Notes: generated by a model from the sequence alone, not told the origin. A stretch of 56,453 nucleotides of DNA from an uncultured Pseudomonadales bacterium (GCA_943788895.1 CALSRZ010000004.1:1-56453), one strand, 5' to 3'. Shown: positions 1-10,853, numbered from the stretch's first letter. Program-made: numbers and translations.

Positions 1-3000
1 GCAGCCTGCCCAAGTATGAACTGGGGTGTGGTGACTGATGGTAGCCGTGGTGATGTGCTGCAAATCGCTCATTCCGCCACAGGTGATTTTGCTGGCATGT
101 TTATCAGTTCCTCCTCTGGTCAGAATGCCAGTGAATATGCCGCTGGAAATTTGGTCTTTGATATCAAGGTTATCAGTGGCGATAGCAATATCTCCATAAA
201 GCTGGACTGTTTTTATCCCTGTACCTCGGGTGATCAAGACTTGGGCAGCAGAGGTGTTGCGGGTTGGGAAACAGTTTCTGTGCCATTCTCGGCATTAGCG
301 GCTGGCGGCCTGGATTTAACCAGTATTAATACTGGTCTGGTTATCTGGGCGACTAATGTAACCAGCACGGTTTTTCAAATTGATAATGTCCGCTGGGAAG
401 TTGAGAGCTCTACTGGTGGGACTGACGGTGGCGGGACTACCGATGGTGGGACTACCGATGGCGGCGGAACAACTGATGGCTCCAGTGATGGCGGAACTGT
501 CGATGGGGGAAGTGGGCCAATCACCGTTCCCTATGATAACGCCCGCGCCGGCAAGCTCGATGGTTCTAAAATATGGCAGCTACCCAATTCCCCCGGCGGC
601 GATCGCCCTGATCAATGTTGGCTAGCGGTTGGTTCCGATGCCGATGGCGAGATCTATATCTCCGGCCATGACCATATCAATAATTCGATGATGTACCGCA
701 TGTATCAAAGTGACGATACTGTGCGCTGGATCGGTGATGCGCGCACTGCATCCCAGGCCGCTAATAATTGGCAGTCCGGTGAAAGTGCTGAGAAATTCCA
801 CACTCGTCCGATTCATCATGAAGACAGTGTCTATGTCGCGACATTGGATAATTCCAATATGAACAACGGGTTTTTAAATACCCGCGGTTTCCACTGGTAC
901 GGCTACGATCGGCCGAACAATACCTTTAATGATCTAAGTGCCTCCGAGCCGAATGGCGTTGGCGCGCCGACATTGCAGTTGGCCACCATTCAGGTCGATC
1001 CGGTCAACAATCTGCTCTACGGTATGTCGATTCCGGAAAATAAACTGGTTCGCTACGATATTGATCAGGGCCAGACCACTGTTCTTGGTAAGCCCAGCGC
1101 CTGGGGTAGCAATTACTTTTACACCAACCGCTTTATGTGGGTCGACTCCCGCGGCCGCGTCTATATCAGTGGTGGCTCTACTCGCGGTCAGTGGAATCAG
1201 GGTGAATCGGCCAGTGTGTTTAATCATATCTGGTACTACGACCCTGCAACTGGTTTTGGCGAGTTGCCTCAGTTTGCCCTTCAGGGTGCAAATTCTATGG
1301 AAGTCGGGCAGTGGGATAGAGAGCGTAAAAATCTCTACACCAGTGACGATCAGGGCAATATTTACCGATTTAACGATGCCGCTGCCAGCTGGGCGTTTTT
1401 AGGGCGACCGGATTTCCCGAGTAACTATAAAACCTGGGTATTCCAGCTCTCTGCCGATGAGGAGAAAATCTATATAGGTCAGAGTGATGGCGCTGGTCCC
1501 AATACTATTTATGAGTTTGATATTGCCAGCGGCAGTTCTTATAAATTGCTGGAAATCGCTGATCTCGATGATGCGGCGGCGACGGAAAACTTTATTACCG
1601 GTTACGACTCCTGGGATAGTCAGGGCAGCTTTTACATTGCCGACTTTAGTATGTATGACGGCGATAACGTCTATATGCTGGGCATTAACCCGGTGCGTAT
1701 TAAAGCGGCCAAGGGAATTCTTTCCCAGCTGGTAGAGGTCAGCGCGGTAGCTTCGGGAGACAGTATTAGTGTCAGTCGCAGCGGTTCAAACAGTGCTGCT
1801 CTGGAAGTTTTGTATGAGGTCAAAGGTTTCGATGCTGGTGGTGACTTGGTTGAAACCAGATATGGCACGGCTAACTTCAATGCTCAGCAGAGTAATCTAA
1901 CCCTTAGCTCGGCAAATATACTTCGTGCAAATGGCAATCAGGTTGTCAGTGAAACTTTCTCGGTAATACCGGATGGCAATGACTATGTGACTGGGGCCGA
2001 TGTCGATGTTTCGCTTGATGGTGGAAGTACTGACGGCGGGACTACTGATGGCGGGACTACTGATGGTGGGACTACTGATGGTGGGACTACTGATGGTGGG
2101 ACTACTGATGGTGGGACTACTGATGGTGGGACTACTGATGGTGGGACTACTGATGGTGGGACTACTGACGGTGGAGCTACTGACGGTGGGACTACTGATG
2201 GCGGGACTACTGACGGCGGGACTACTGATGGCGGGACTACTGACGGTGGGACTTCAGATGGTGGAACTACTGATGGCGGAACTGTTGACGGTGGATTTGG
2301 ACCGGAAGTCGATACCGACTTAGATGGTATTCCGGACAGCATAGATACAGATGATGATAACGACGGTATTTCTGATACTGAAGAGCTGGCTGATGGCACC
2401 GACCCATTAAGTGCGCTCTCTTGCCGCAGCGGTTGCCTAAGTTTTGATATAGACCACAACGGTCGTGCAGATATGCTTACCGATGGTATTTTATTCTTAC
2501 GCTATACCCTGGGTTTTTGGGGTGAGAGTTTAATTAATGGTGCTGTGGCAACAGATGCCTTACTAACCACCTCTATAGAGATTGAAACATCCCTTAACGA
2601 TACGATTCGCTTTATTGGCGATATTGACGGCAATGGTGCTGTGGATGGATTAACCGACGGTATATTACTTGCTCGTTACCTAGCCGGCTTTACTGGGGAC
2701 TCATTAATTAATTCGGCGGTAGCTGAAGATGCAACAAGAGTTAGTGCGGCTGATATTGAAGCCTATATTCAGTTGCGAATGCCCGGTTCTACTTCGGTAC
2801 CTGTGGGCAGTATGCCTGCCGCAGTAGCCGACAATTACAGTACCAATCAGGATGCTTCGTTTACCGCAAATCTTCGCGGCAATGATACTGGTCTTGCAGA
2901 TACTCCGGTAAGTTATAGCCTCAGTAGCGCGGCGAGCAATGGCTCAGCCACAGTCAGTGCAAATGGCACTGCCAGCTATACGCCAAATGTAGGGTTTAGT

Positions 3001-5466
3001 GGCAGCGACAGCTTTACCTATGCAGTAACTGACGCAGATGGCGATCAATCTATAGGCACAGTGTCAATTAACGTTATTGATGCCAATGCACCGTTCTCCT
3101 GGCCTGCAGTAAACAGCGCAGTTAATGAAGATGTGGATATTGTTGTAGGTCTTATTCTCGCTGAAATGACTACCGCCGAAAAAGTGGGCCAGATGGTTCA
3201 GGCAGAAATTGGTGGCGTTAATGCTGATCAGGTAGGTCAATACAACCTGGGCTCTGTCCTCAATGGCGGTGGCACTTGGCCAAATGGTAAGAACTCCAGT
3301 GTCGCTGACTGGGTTGCTCTGGCAGACAGTTTTTACACCGCCAGTACAGATACCAGCGATGGCGGTGTGGGTATTCCGGTTATCTGGGGTACCGATGCTG
3401 TTCACGGCCATAACAATGTGATTGGCGCGACGATCTTCCCACACAATATAGGTCTGGGTGCGACCAATAATCCCGGCCTGATGCGCCAGATTGGTCAGGC
3501 TACCGCTCTGGAAGTGGCTGTTACAGGTATCGACTGGGTCTTTGCACCGACTCTGGCAGTGGTGCGCAACGACCGCTGGGGCAGAACCTATGAAGGCTAT
3601 TCCGAAGATCCGGAAATTGTTAAAGCCTATGGGGGTGAAATTGTTGCTGGCCTGCAGGGGCAGGGTACAGATCTGTTTGGCGCCGATCGTGTGATTGCCA
3701 CGGCAAAACATTTTATTGGCGATGGCGGCACCCAGAACGGCACCGATCAGGGCAATACCGTGGTCACTGAAGCCGAGCTGCTCAATATTCATGGTCAGGG
3801 TTACCTTTCAGCCTTGGCTGCAGGCGCACAGACAGTGATGGCCTCCTACAATAGTTGGAATGGCACAAAGCTGCATGGCTATGAGTACCTGCTGACCGAT
3901 GTGCTGAAAGACGATATGGGCTTTGATGGCTTTGTGATCGGTGACTGGAACGGCCATGGTCAGGTTCCTGGTTGTAGCGACAATCAATGTGCCCAGGCAA
4001 TTATGGCCGGTGTGGATATGATTATGGTGCCCTTTGCCTGGCAGCAGTTTATCCAGAACACCATTACCCAGGTACAGAATGGCACTATTCCCATGTCGCG
4101 TATTGACGATGCGGTTACACGAATCCTGCGTGTAAAAATGCGTGCTGGCTTTGCCGATAAGGTTAAACCTTCCGAGCGCGTTCACGCCAATAACAACTCA
4201 TTGTTGGGCTCTGCGGCCCATCGCGCTATCGCTCGTCAGGCAGTGCGCGAATCTCTGGTACTGCTGAAGAATAGCGATAATATTTTACCTCTGTCAGGCA
4301 ATTCCAATGTGCTGGTTGCCGGCAGTGGCGCCAATGATATTGGTAAGCAGAGCGGTGGCTGGACAGTCAGCTGGCAGGGTGTCGAGAATTCCAATAGTGA
4401 CTTCCCCGGTGGCACCTCTATCTATGCCGGTATTCAGTCAGCGGTCAATGCCGCTGGTGGTATCAGCAGATTAAGTATCAATGGTTCTTACAGCGGTACC
4501 AAGCCAGATGTGGCTATTGTGGTCTTTGGCGAGTCGCCCTATGCCGAAGGCGGCGGTGATATAAGTAATCTCGAATACCAGAGCGGCAATAAGTCGGATC
4601 TGGCGCTTCTGCAATCATTGCGCGCTCAGGGTATTCCCGTGGTTTCAATCTTCTTAACCGGTCGTCCACTCTGGGTGAATAGCGAGCTCAACGCCTCTAA
4701 TGCCTTTGTCGCCGCTTGGCTGCCGGGCTCTGAAGGTGGTGGTATCGCCGATGTGATCTTTAAAAATAACGCCGGTGGAATTAACTATGACTTTAGCGGC
4801 AAGCTATCATTCTCCTGGCCAAAAACGGCTGATCAGTTTGTCCTTAATCGCCACGACGCAGATTACGATCCACTGTTCGCCTATGGCTTTGGTTTAACTT
4901 ATCAGGACACAGATACTCTGGGTGACAATCTGGATACGTCTGGTGGTGGTTCAGGTCAGCCACAGACCGTTTTCTCCGTTCCGGGCACTATTGAAGCGGA
5001 ACAGTATTCGGCGATGAGCGGCATCCAGACTGAAGCTTCCACAGACAGTGGTGGTGGAACTGGTGGCGGTGAAAATATTGGCTATGTGGATATCGGTGAT
5101 TGGCTGGAGTTCAATATAGATGTGCAGACTTCGGGCACATACCTGATTGAATATCGACTCGCCAGTGCTACCGGCAGCAATGGATTTACTACCCTGATCA
5201 ACGGTGTTCAGATAGATCAACAGACGGTGCCCAATACCGGTGGCTGGCAGAATTGGATAACCCAGTCGGCAACGGTGAACTTACAGGCCGGTGAGCAGAC
5301 CCTGCGGTTTAATGCTGTGGGGCCAACCTGGAATATGAACTGGATTAGGCTTTCTCTGGATGGTGGATACCGGAGGTACTTTAGATGGTGGCACCGGAGG
5401 TACTGTGGATGGTGGCGCCGGAGGTACTGTGGATGGTGGTACCGGAGGTACTGTGGAGGTCAATAA
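1..5466 (+). CDS. Giant secreted multidomain GH3 glycosidase, 5' end outside window
   Basis: The frame is already open at base 1, so the real start lies upstream; residues are numbered from the first ATG at 16. Domains in order: a galactose-binding-like module (about 1-127, CFYPC motif, resembling the accessory domain of ExoP-type GH3 enzymes); a Thr/Asp/Gly linker; a beta-propeller-like region (about 171-575) of unknown specificity; a (TDGGT)n linker (about 670-759); Asp-rich thrombospondin-3-like calcium repeats (about 760-800); a dockerin-like EF-hand pair (about 808-925); a cadherin-like domain (about 934-1023); GH3 N-terminal barrel (about 1027-1390) with probable nucleophile Asp1310 in IGDWNG; GH3 C-terminal domain (about 1410-1630) with the GESPYAE segment that should hold the acid/base Glu; CBM6 (about 1653-1782). 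Family knowledge suggests exo-beta-glucosidase action on a beta-glucan. The last 30 residues ([19 protein letters not shown]) are an out-of-frame reading of a Gly/Thr linker, so this stop is probably false and the protein continues into the next feature. Confidence 0.85.
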   Translation, partial: AACPSMNWGVVTDGSRGDVLQIAHSATGDFAGMFISSSSGQNASEYAAGNLVFDIKVISGDSNISIKLDCFYPCTSGDQDLGSRGVAGWETVSVPFSALAAGGLDLTSINTGLVIWATNVTSTVFQIDNVRWEVESSTGGTDGGGTTDGGTTDGGGTTDGSSDGGTVDGGSGPITVPYDNARAGKLDGSKIWQLPNSPGGDRPDQCWLAVGSDADGEIYISGHDHINNSMMYRMYQSDDTVRWIGDARTASQAANNWQSGESAEKFHTRPIHHEDSVYVATLDNSNMNNGFLNTRGFHWYGYDRPNNTFNDLSASEPNGVGAPTLQLATIQVDPVNNLLYGMSIPENKLVRYDIDQGQTTVLGKPSAWGSNYFYTNRFMWVDSRGRVYISGGSTRGQWNQGESASVFNHIWYYDPATGFGELPQFALQGANSMEVGQWDRERKNLYTSDDQGNIYRFNDAAASWAFLGRPDFPSNYKTWVFQLSADEEKIYIGQSDGAGPNTIYEFDIASGSSYKLLEIADLDDAAATENFITGYDSWDSQGSFYIADFSMYDGDNVYMLGINPVRIKAAKGILSQLVEVSAVASGDSISVSRSGSNSAALEVLYEVKGFDAGGDLVETRYGTANFNAQQSNLTLSSANILRANGNQVVSETFSVIPDGNDYVTGADVDVSLDGGSTDGGTTDGGTTDGGTTDGGTTDGGTTDGGTTDGGTTDGGTTDGGTTDGGATDGGTTDGGTTDGGTTDGGTTDGGTSDGGTTDGGTVDGGFGPEVDTDLDGIPDSIDTDDDNDGISDTEELADGTDPLSALSCRSGCLSFDIDHNGRADMLTDGILFLRYTLGFWGESLINGAVATDALLTTSIEIETSLNDTIRFIGDIDGNGAVDGLTDGILLARYLAGFTGDSLINSAVAEDATRVSAADIEAYIQLRMPGSTSVPVGSMPAAVADNYSTNQDASFTANLRGNDTGLADTPVSYSLSSAASNGSATVSANGTASYTPNVGFSGSDSFTYAVTDADGDQSIGTVSINVIDANAPFSWPAVNSAVNEDVDIVVGLILAEMTTAEKVGQMVQAEIGGVNADQVGQYNLGSVLNGGGTWPNGKNSSVADWVALADSFYTASTDTSDGGVGIPVIWGTDAVHGHNNVIGATIFPHNIGLGATNNPGLMRQIGQATALEVAVTGIDWVFAPTLAVVRNDRWGRTYEGYSEDPEIVKAYGGEIVAGLQGQGTDLFGADRVIATAKHFIGDGGTQNGTDQGNTVVTEAELLNIHGQGYLSALAAGAQTVMASYNSWNGTKLHGYEYLLTDVLKDDMGFDGFVIGDWNGHGQVPGCSDNQCAQAIMAGVDMIMVPFAWQQFIQNTITQVQNGTIPMSRIDDAVTRILRVKMRAGFADKVKPSERVHANNNSLLGSAAHRAIARQAVRESLVLLKNSDNILPLSGNSNVLVAGSGANDIGKQSGGWTVSWQGVENSNSDFPGGTSIYAGIQSAVNAAGGISRLSINGSYSGTKPDVAIVVFGESPYAEGGGDISNLEYQSGNKSDLALLQSLRAQGIPVVSIFLTGRPLWVNSELNASNAFVAAWLPGSEGGGIADVIFKNNAGGINYDFSGKLSFSWPKTADQFVLNRHDADYDPLFAYGFGLTYQDTDTLGDNLDTSGGGSGQPQTVFSVPGTIEAEQYSAMSGIQTEASTDSGGGTGGGENIGYVDIGDWLEFNIDVQTSGTYLIEYRLASATGSNGFTTLINGVQIDQQTVPNTGGWQNWITQSATVNLQAGEQTLRFNAVGPTWNMNWIRLSLDGGYRRYFRWWHRRYCGWWRRRYCGWWYRRYCGGQ
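2026..2293 (+). repeat. 15-bp tandem repeat encoding (TDGGT)n linker
   Basis: About 17 near-identical copies of a 15-base unit (type GGGACTACTGATGGT) encode TDGGT repeats. Central copies are identical and edge copies carry mainly third-position changes, so the array has recently expanded or been homogenised. The unit length is a multiple of three, so copy-number change would lengthen the linker without breaking the frame. Related shorter arrays lie at about 408-525 and 5362-5461 in the same gene. The opposite strand has a long Val-Pro-Pro-Ser open frame that is only a shadow of this repeat. Confidence 0.95.
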
Positions 5467-7111
5467 CGAAGTATCCTTCGCCAATGAACGGCTAGTAGGG
5501 GGTTCGGATTCGTTGACACCCGGTTATACCCTGTATGTTTTTGATAATGATTTAGGCGCGCCTGGTAGCAGTGTCTGTAATGGTGGTTGCGCCTCGGCAT
5601 GGCCGCCTGTATTGGTCGAAGATGAGCAGGCTTCTGGTGTAAGCGGATTGAGCACGATAGTGCGTGACGATGGCAGCAAGCAAGCCGCGTATAACAATCG
5701 CCCCTTATACTTCTATACCGGAGACAGCTCAGCTGATGATACCCGCGGTGACGGACTCGGTGGCGTATGGTGGCTAGTGCCTTATGGTGTCTTAGGTGAA
5801 GTTGACGTGCTCTACAACGAGCTGACAGCGCAGCAACCTGACACCCAATTTGAAACAAACGTTGCCTTAGTAACCCGTTTTTCTGATCGTCCACGTACCC
5901 GTCATGCCCGTGAAGACGAGTTTCAGTCCTACGATCATTACATTAAATTCTACTTTGAAGACCGTTCAAGCAGTATCGAGATTGTCGATTACGTTGCCAA
6001 GGGTGGTAACAGGATTGAAATGAATGTGCGTACCATTTTCCCGCTGGACCCAATTCAAGCGGAGAATCGTTGGTGGTATGAGGGTATAACCACCGTCGCT
6101 CAGTACGCGAGCAATGGCGTCATGACTTATCAGGGCTTTGATGGAACCTATTATAACTATCAAAAAACCAGCACTGAAAACACCCGCTTGGGAAGGCCTA
6201 TTCAACTGGGTGATCGCATGGAATTTGAGATCAGCCAGTTCAGTGCGCCCGGTATTCCCCGTGGCCAGGCCAACTATTATGGCACCACCTTTCTCTACAT
6301 TGTGGGTGAGGGTATTGTTCCATGGTATGCACAAGCAGCGGGCTCAACATACCCTGAAGACAGTCAAAAAATCCCTGAAGAGTTCTGGTTAGGCGGGCAT
6401 ACCACTCTTCACCACCAGTATACCGATGAACCCAACGATAATTTCTTGCAAATGGCGACCAATCTCGGCTACGACAACGGACAGAAATTTCTGCTCGGGC
6501 GCCGCGTACATCACTCTTCGGTGATTAATGGTTCACATGATGAAGATCCTGCCAATGGGGTGTTAGCGACTAGCGCTGGTTTGTCAGGCACACGTTTCAT
6601 TAATCAGCGTTGCACCGGTTGTCATGAGCGTAATGGCGGTGCCGGCGTTGCTAATAATGGTGTCTCGCTTGATCGTTGGGTATTTAAAGTAGGTGATGCC
6701 AATGGAGCACCTGACCCGCTTATTGGCAGTGTATTGCAGCCTAGCGGCAGTGCCGGTGAAGGCAATGTTTCTATCGCTTCCTGGACCGAAGGTGCAAACG
6801 GACTGCGAACCCCCAACTATCAATTTAGTCAGGGTACACCTGCTACTTTTTCTGCGCGAATTGCCCCGCGTCTTGTTGGGTTGGGTTTGCTGGAAGCCAT
6901 ACCCGAAACGGCTATCCTAGCGTTGGAAGACCCCGATGATGCTAATGGCGACGGTATTTCCGGTCGTGCCAATAGAGTGGTAGACCCCGAGAACAGCTGC
7001 GCTAACGCGCCTGGGTCGTTTTGGCTGGAAGGCGGCAACCACAAGCGTAAAGCATCAGGTGGCCGCAGCGTTGAATACCGATATGGGCGTACGAACCTCT
7101 GTTCTGCCTAA
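5360..7111 (+). CDS. Secreted-repeat lipoprotein domain plus N-terminal half of di-heme oxidoreductase, frameshifted continuation of the GH3 protein
   Basis: The frame opens inside the linker after CBM6 of the preceding gene. Deleting one A at about 5367 makes LDGGTGGT run straight on, with the same codons as the linker copies just downstream, so this is most likely not an independent start. Residues about 40-145 match the 'secreted repeat of unknown function' family (PF03640 type): LYVFDND, a Cys pair near CASAWPPV, then RPLYFYTGD and GGVWWLV. Residues about 150-410 are an unrecognised, Trp/Tyr-rich domain. From about residue 410 there is a cytochrome-c-like region with a CTGCH heme motif at 6611-6625, followed by GDGISGRAN as in COG3488-type di-heme 'thiol oxidoreductases'. 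A second frame change near 6990-7011 replaces the expected LGRFGWKA reading with GSFWLEGG and an early stop. It probably acts in the periplasm or outside the cell as an electron-transfer module; that role is inferred. Confidence 0.7.
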   Translation: MVDTGGTLDGGTGGTVDGGAGGTVDGGTGGTVEVNNEVSFANERLVGGSDSLTPGYTLYVFDNDLGAPGSSVCNGGCASAWPPVLVEDEQASGVSGLSTIVRDDGSKQAAYNNRPLYFYTGDSSADDTRGDGLGGVWWLVPYGVLGEVDVLYNELTAQQPDTQFETNVALVTRFSDRPRTRHAREDEFQSYDHYIKFYFEDRSSSIEIVDYVAKGGNRIEMNVRTIFPLDPIQAENRWWYEGITTVAQYASNGVMTYQGFDGTYYNYQKTSTENTRLGRPIQLGDRMEFEISQFSAPGIPRGQANYYGTTFLYIVGEGIVPWYAQAAGSTYPEDSQKIPEEFWLGGHTTLHHQYTDEPNDNFLQMATNLGYDNGQKFLLGRRVHHSSVINGSHDEDPANGVLATSAGLSGTRFINQRCTGCHERNGGAGVANNGVSLDRWVFKVGDANGAPDPLIGSVLQPSGSAGEGNVSIASWTEGANGLRTPNYQFSQGTPATFSARIAPRLVGLGLLEAIPETAILALEDPDDANGDGISGRANRVVDPENSCANAPGSFWLEGGNHKRKASGGRSVEYRYGRTNLCSA

Positions 7112-7709
7112 TCCGGATTGTGGCTCCGCACAAACCAATTGCGGTGGAAACAGCCCGCTGATGCCGGAAGAGAACTTAGACAACCTTATCTTGTATATTT
7201 CTGCTCTGGGTGTCCGTCCTCAGCGCGTCTGGAACGAGGGCGTTGAAAACCAGCAAGTCCTTCAGGGCAGAGAGCAGTTTAGAAATATTGGCTGCGCAGG
7301 CTGTCACACGGAGTCCTTCCAGACCAGTGAATTCCATCCATTGGCCGAAGTGCGTGACCAAACCATTTATCCCTATAGTGATATGTTGCTGCATTATATG
7401 GGTGAAGGGCTCGCCGATAATCTGGGTGAAGGGTTGGCCAGTGGTGGCGAGTGGCGAACGACACCATTGTGGGGACTCGGCTTGTCCGCCTGTGTAACAG
7501 GCGGGGTTACTAATCCGACCGGCAGGGAAGGTGGAGAAATTTGTACACCTGATCACGCCTATCTGCATGATGGCCGAGCGCGCTCTATTGAAGAGGCTAT
7601 TTTATGGCACGGTATTGAAGGCTCTGAAGGGAAAATATCGACTGATGCATATAAGGCCTTGTCAGTGCAAAATCAGCAGTCGGTATTGCGTTTCCTAGAA
7701 TCCTTATAA
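7011..7709 (+). CDS. C-terminal half of di-heme oxidoreductase domain (frameshifted fragment)
   Basis: From 7011 this frame reads LGRFGWKAATTSVKHQVAAAL, the typical continuation of the di-heme oxidoreductase family after GISGRAN, so it belongs to the preceding fragment. It holds the second heme motif CAGCH at 7293-7307, the downstream segment YSDMLLHYMGEGLADNL, and the C-terminal DHAYLHDGRARSIEEAILWHG motif typical of MauG/CcpA-like di-heme proteins. A GTG at 7059 could be called as a start, but no independent gene is implied. Restoring both frameshifts gives one polypeptide of roughly 2,560 residues from the window edge to 7709, ending just before a strong terminator. Confidence 0.75.
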   Translation: MGRFGWKAATTSVKHQVAAALNTDMGVRTSVLPNPDCGSAQTNCGGNSPLMPEENLDNLILYISALGVRPQRVWNEGVENQQVLQGREQFRNIGCAGCHTESFQTSEFHPLAEVRDQTIYPYSDMLLHYMGEGLADNLGEGLASGGEWRTTPLWGLGLSACVTGGVTNPTGREGGEICTPDHAYLHDGRARSIEEAILWHGIEGSEGKISTDAYKALSVQNQQSVLRFLESL

Positions 7710-7738
7710 GCGTAAAGTAAACGGTTATCGTTCACGTG

Positions 7739-7768
7739 GCCCCGACTAAAGTCGGGGCTTTTTTTTGT
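7739..7768 (+). terminator. Rho-independent terminator after the GH3/cytochrome gene
   Basis: A perfect 9-bp GC-rich stem (GCCCCGACT / AGTCGGGGC, 2-base loop) is followed by a run of nine T residues, 30 bases after the stop at 7709. Confidence 0.93.
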
Positions 7769-7777
7769 ATTAAATAT

Positions 7778-7832
7778 AGCCTGAAAGAGAGCCTAAAAGA
7801 GAGCCTAAAAGAGAGCCTAAAAGAGAGCCTAA
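7778..7832. repeat. 12-bp tandem repeat, five copies, between convergent genes
   Basis: AGCCTAAAAGAG repeats with exact 12-base spacing (copies begin at 7778, 7790, 7802, 7814, 7826; the first has G for one A). It lies between the terminator and the 3' end of alg8. No coding or regulatory role is visible. Confidence 0.9.
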
Positions 7833-7911
7833 CCCTTCCTTACTATAGCGACATGCGCAAACAGGATGCTGCAAAATTAACCAGGAGCATCACTAGGTAG
7901 CGGCTTACTAT

Positions 7912-9486
7912 TCAGTAATAGTGTATATCTGGAAACTTCAGCAACTGGGTGTAAAAAAGAACCGACAAAATTAATCCGGTTACCCATACGGTGGTGATGT
8001 AAGTCGCCATCATATCTTTTAGCCTATCGGCTGTAGTATGGGTATTGCCCGATGACTGATTGCCCCGGTTAGTCCAGCGTTGCTTGGATAGTCTGGCCAG
8101 ACAATAGACCTTAACCGCCGCATTTAGCAGCTGGTTAAAATAGAGAATAAATGGCCACTCAATATGCACGCTGTTGCTGTAGCGAAATAGAAATAGCGAC
8201 AGCGCCATCCTTGAGATGGCAATCCAGATAAAGTACCAGACAATATAATAGGGGTCGTGAAGTAATGTGGTGCCTATGGCAACTATAGGGCTGACCAGCA
8301 TAGTCCACATCGCGATGCGCTGATCCATCACACACCACCAGATAAACCCCCCGATTTTTTTCGGCCCCAACTTTAATGCTCTGGTGCCATTGCGCAGCAT
8401 ATTGCCCGACCAGCGCCGAAAGTTCTGGGTCATTCGTTCAACCCCTGAACCCTCAATCTCCTCGATGGTATAAACCAGTGCATCGGGCACATAGAGCATC
8501 TTGGCATCCTTGGTTAGCATGTAATACCAGGTGCTTTTATCGTCTCCGGAGAGAAACCGAAATGTTCCCCATAACCAGTGATAGAGGTGGTCGGCCTCGA
8601 GCATACGAATAAAATTGTACTGGGTAAGATGGTTGGCGCGAAACACTGACATACGTCCGGTCAGGGTTAATACTTTGTTAGACATAGAATGAGATTGCAT
8701 AGCGATTCTGCGCTGCGAGAAGCGCATGGTCAGCCACGACTGAATCCATTTTGGGCCATAGCAAATCACCTCTTCATTGGTGGTGACGGCCTGCAGCTCA
8801 GGGTCGTTTTCAAACAGTGGACAACACTTGCGCAAAATCCCCGGCGCCAACACCGCATCACCATCCATAAAGACTATAAGGTCATCCCGGTGAATGCCTC
8901 TGCGCGACATAGCGCGCAGTACCAGGCCGATAGCCATACGTTTGCCAGAGAGATTCTGACGGATCATTATAAATTCCAGCGGCAGATGTTTAGCGTGCTG
9001 GCGCAGATAGGTCATGATGATATCTTCATCATAGGCATCGCCGGAGCCCAGCCACAGAGTGCAGGGCACGCCAGCTTCTTCGACCTCGCGACAGATACTC
9101 TGAATAACCAGCTCGGTGGTCTCGCGGCGTTCGCGAAAAGTGGTCATCATAAAATGCATATGCCGGGGTCGCCAGCCATCGCGCCAGACTTTATCGGCAT
9201 TGGCGCGGATCTGTGGGAAGCGTCGATGTTGATAAAGCTCCGAGCGCAGAACATGCACAAACCACCAGCTGTAACGCCAAATCCCAAGTGTTCCGAGAGT
9301 AATGGTGACGGTCTTAAGTTCGGGCTGCCAGAGCTTATTCGGCAGCAAAAGAATCAGCAGTAGACAGACAATGATATAGGCCGCTAATTGAAGACGCGCT
9401 TTGCTATGCCATTTTTTCGGCTTATCAACACAGAGTTCACCACTGATCAGGGCACTGTAATCGCGATTTGATTTGCCGCTGTTCAC
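7912..9486 (-). CDS. alg8: Alginate-type glycosyltransferase Alg8
   Basis: Inner-membrane family 2 glycosyltransferase of 524 residues that would polymerise mannuronate from GDP-mannuronic acid. Two N-terminal membrane segments (about 30-50 and 60-80) precede a cytosolic GT-A domain with MTTFRER, a DGD metal/nucleotide motif (about residue 208), GDDKSTWYYML, and a QxxRW-like acceptor motif in QNFRRWSGNMLRNG. Several C-terminal membrane segments follow. The length is close to Pseudomonas Alg8 (about 494). Its ATG overlaps the alg44 stop by four bases (ATGA type), so the two are translationally coupled; Alg44 is the known c-di-GMP-binding partner of Alg8. A cellulose-synthase-like enzyme is the alternative, but the neighbours favour Alg8. 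Confidence 0.92.
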   Translation of the reverse strand: MNSGKSNRDYSALISGELCVDKPKKWHSKARLQLAAYIIVCLLLILLLPNKLWQPELKTVTITLGTLGIWRYSWWFVHVLRSELYQHRRFPQIRANADKVWRDGWRPRHMHFMMTTFRERRETTELVIQSICREVEEAGVPCTLWLGSGDAYDEDIIMTYLRQHAKHLPLEFIMIRQNLSGKRMAIGLVLRAMSRRGIHRDDLIVFMDGDAVLAPGILRKCCPLFENDPELQAVTTNEEVICYGPKWIQSWLTMRFSQRRIAMQSHSMSNKVLTLTGRMSVFRANHLTQYNFIRMLEADHLYHWLWGTFRFLSGDDKSTWYYMLTKDAKMLYVPDALVYTIEEIEGSGVERMTQNFRRWSGNMLRNGTRALKLGPKKIGGFIWWCVMDQRIAMWTMLVSPIVAIGTTLLHDPYYIVWYFIWIAISRMALSLFLFRYSNSVHIEWPFILYFNQLLNAAVKVYCLARLSKQRWTNRGNQSSGNTHTTADRLKDMMATYITTVWVTGLILSVLFYTQLLKFPDIHYY

Positions 9487-10853
9487 AGTGCCTGCTGAGA
9501 TAAACTCTGGTGGTCGGTAGAATCCGCTCGCTCTTTATTGGCAAGGTATTTTAGTACAGTCTGACTTATCCGCGAGGTGGCAAAGCGCACCTCCACAGGA
9601 AGACCAGAGCGCAGGTGAAGGGCATCGGAACTGTTCATTTGCAGTTCAATTTCTATCTGAATATATCGCTCAGATAAGCGTTCAGAATGATAGCTGAGCT
9701 GTTGTGCAGTGGACCTCAGGGTTTCTATTTTGATATCGCTAACAGAACCCAGCCAGTGTTGATTCAAACTTGGCAGGTGCACCTGAGTCAATTGGTTAAG
9801 GTGGATTAAGCGCGCCTCCTGTTCAGTGACAAATACATTTACCACCGGCGCCTCGGCACGTTCAAAGACCCCCAGAGTTTCACCGCGCTTAACCATGGCG
9901 CCGCGCTCACGTAGCAGCTGCACAACTCGGCCATCACTGGGTGAGAGTATCGAAAGGTTCTCCTGATACTCATAGAGGGCAAGCAGGTCACGCATAGCTA
10001 GGCTGACTTCCTGTTCGACCAGATCTATATCGATCTGTAACAGGCGAGCCTCGCGGCTGGTCATAGAACCAGAGGTTTCAATAGCCACCAGATAGCGTTT
10101 GCGCTGCGCCTCGAGTTCGAGCTTTTTTTGCTCGATATGGGTTTTTGCCTCGGCAATTTGCTTTTGTAATATCGGCGACTCAATGCTGAGTATTGTTGTA
10201 CCCTCGGAAACCGGTTGATCAATAATGCTGGAAACTCTGGTAATGCGCCCGTCGACCAGTGAAACAATGGTCTCAATAGGCACCGAGGTCGTCGCTGTAT
10301 TGACTTTCAGGGTCAGAAAGTTTTCATACAGGGTTAGGGTTAACAGACCCAATAAGCCGATACCCAGACTAATATAGAACAGCGACATCATTAGCATTCG
10401 CCTTGGAATCCGCGACACGGGCAACTGTGCAACCGGGCTGGCATTGGGTTCAGTCGAGACTGGGGTTACCGGGGAATCGATACGCAGAATAGTATCTTTA
10501 AGGGGAATCATCGCGCCGCGAATCAGCTGTTCAATAAAATGATTCATCAACTCTTTTTGGCGTTCGTTCAAGTCGACAAACCTGCAGGCAAAATGGCCCG
10601 TCTCAGGGTTGCTTCGCACCACTTCAGCGATAACGTCAAAGGCAATCATAAAGCCCTGAAAGGGCAGTTCGAATTTCCATGATAACTGATCGCCAATCTC
10701 TATAGCATCATTCCAGCGATCCCAGTCACGCACTCTAAAGCCGCCCAGACTCCAATCCACGGCACGGTAGTGACGCTTGTCGGTCATTAAATTTAGCGGC
10801 GTTGCGACTCTATGATGTAATCGCTGACAGGCCTTTTCACGGGTAATTTCCAA
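9483..10853 (-). CDS. alg44: Alginate copolymerase Alg44, PilZ c-di-GMP receptor
   Basis: 456 residues. The N-terminal PilZ domain (about 5-110) has the c-di-GMP signature: R11xxxR15 and D33xSxxG38. One membrane segment (about 175-200) follows, then a HlyD/membrane-fusion-like periplasmic part with a coiled coil (about 255-300) and a lipoyl-like fold. In Pseudomonas, c-di-GMP binding to Alg44 switches on polymerisation by Alg8. The start is TTG, chosen because GGAAGG lies nine bases upstream and no better ATG exists. A putative sigma-54 promoter on the same strand lies about 70 bases upstream. Confidence 0.92.
   Translation of the reverse strand: MEITREKACQRLHHRVATPLNLMTDKRHYRAVDWSLGGFRVRDWDRWNDAIEIGDQLSWKFELPFQGFMIAFDVIAEVVRSNPETGHFACRFVDLNERQKELMNHFIEQLIRGAMIPLKDTILRIDSPVTPVSTEPNASPVAQLPVSRIPRRMLMMSLFYISLGIGLLGLLTLTLYENFLTLKVNTATTSVPIETIVSLVDGRITRVSSIIDQPVSEGTTILSIESPILQKQIAEAKTHIEQKKLELEAQRKRYLVAIETSGSMTSREARLLQIDIDLVEQEVSLAMRDLLALYEYQENLSILSPSDGRVVQLLRERGAMVKRGETLGVFERAEAPVVNVFVTEQEARLIHLNQLTQVHLPSLNQHWLGSVSDIKIETLRSTAQQLSYHSERLSERYIQIEIELQMNSSDALHLRSGLPVEVRFATSRISQTVLKYLANKERADSTDHQSLSQQAL

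Noticed and set aside
1983..2459. 158-residue minus-strand frame of Val-Pro-Pro-Ser repeats
   Set aside because: It is the reverse reading of the TDGGT-coding tandem repeat; the repeat forces all frames to stay open.
5340..5470. Programmed ribosomal frameshift joining GH3 and cytochrome parts
   Set aside because: No slippery heptamer or downstream structure is evident, the change is a simple one-base insertion in a repeat, and similar one-base breaks occur in many unrelated genes of the window.
8689..9363. 224-residue plus-strand frame opposite alg8
   Set aside because: Lies entirely antisense to a clearly conserved glycosyltransferase and matches no family.
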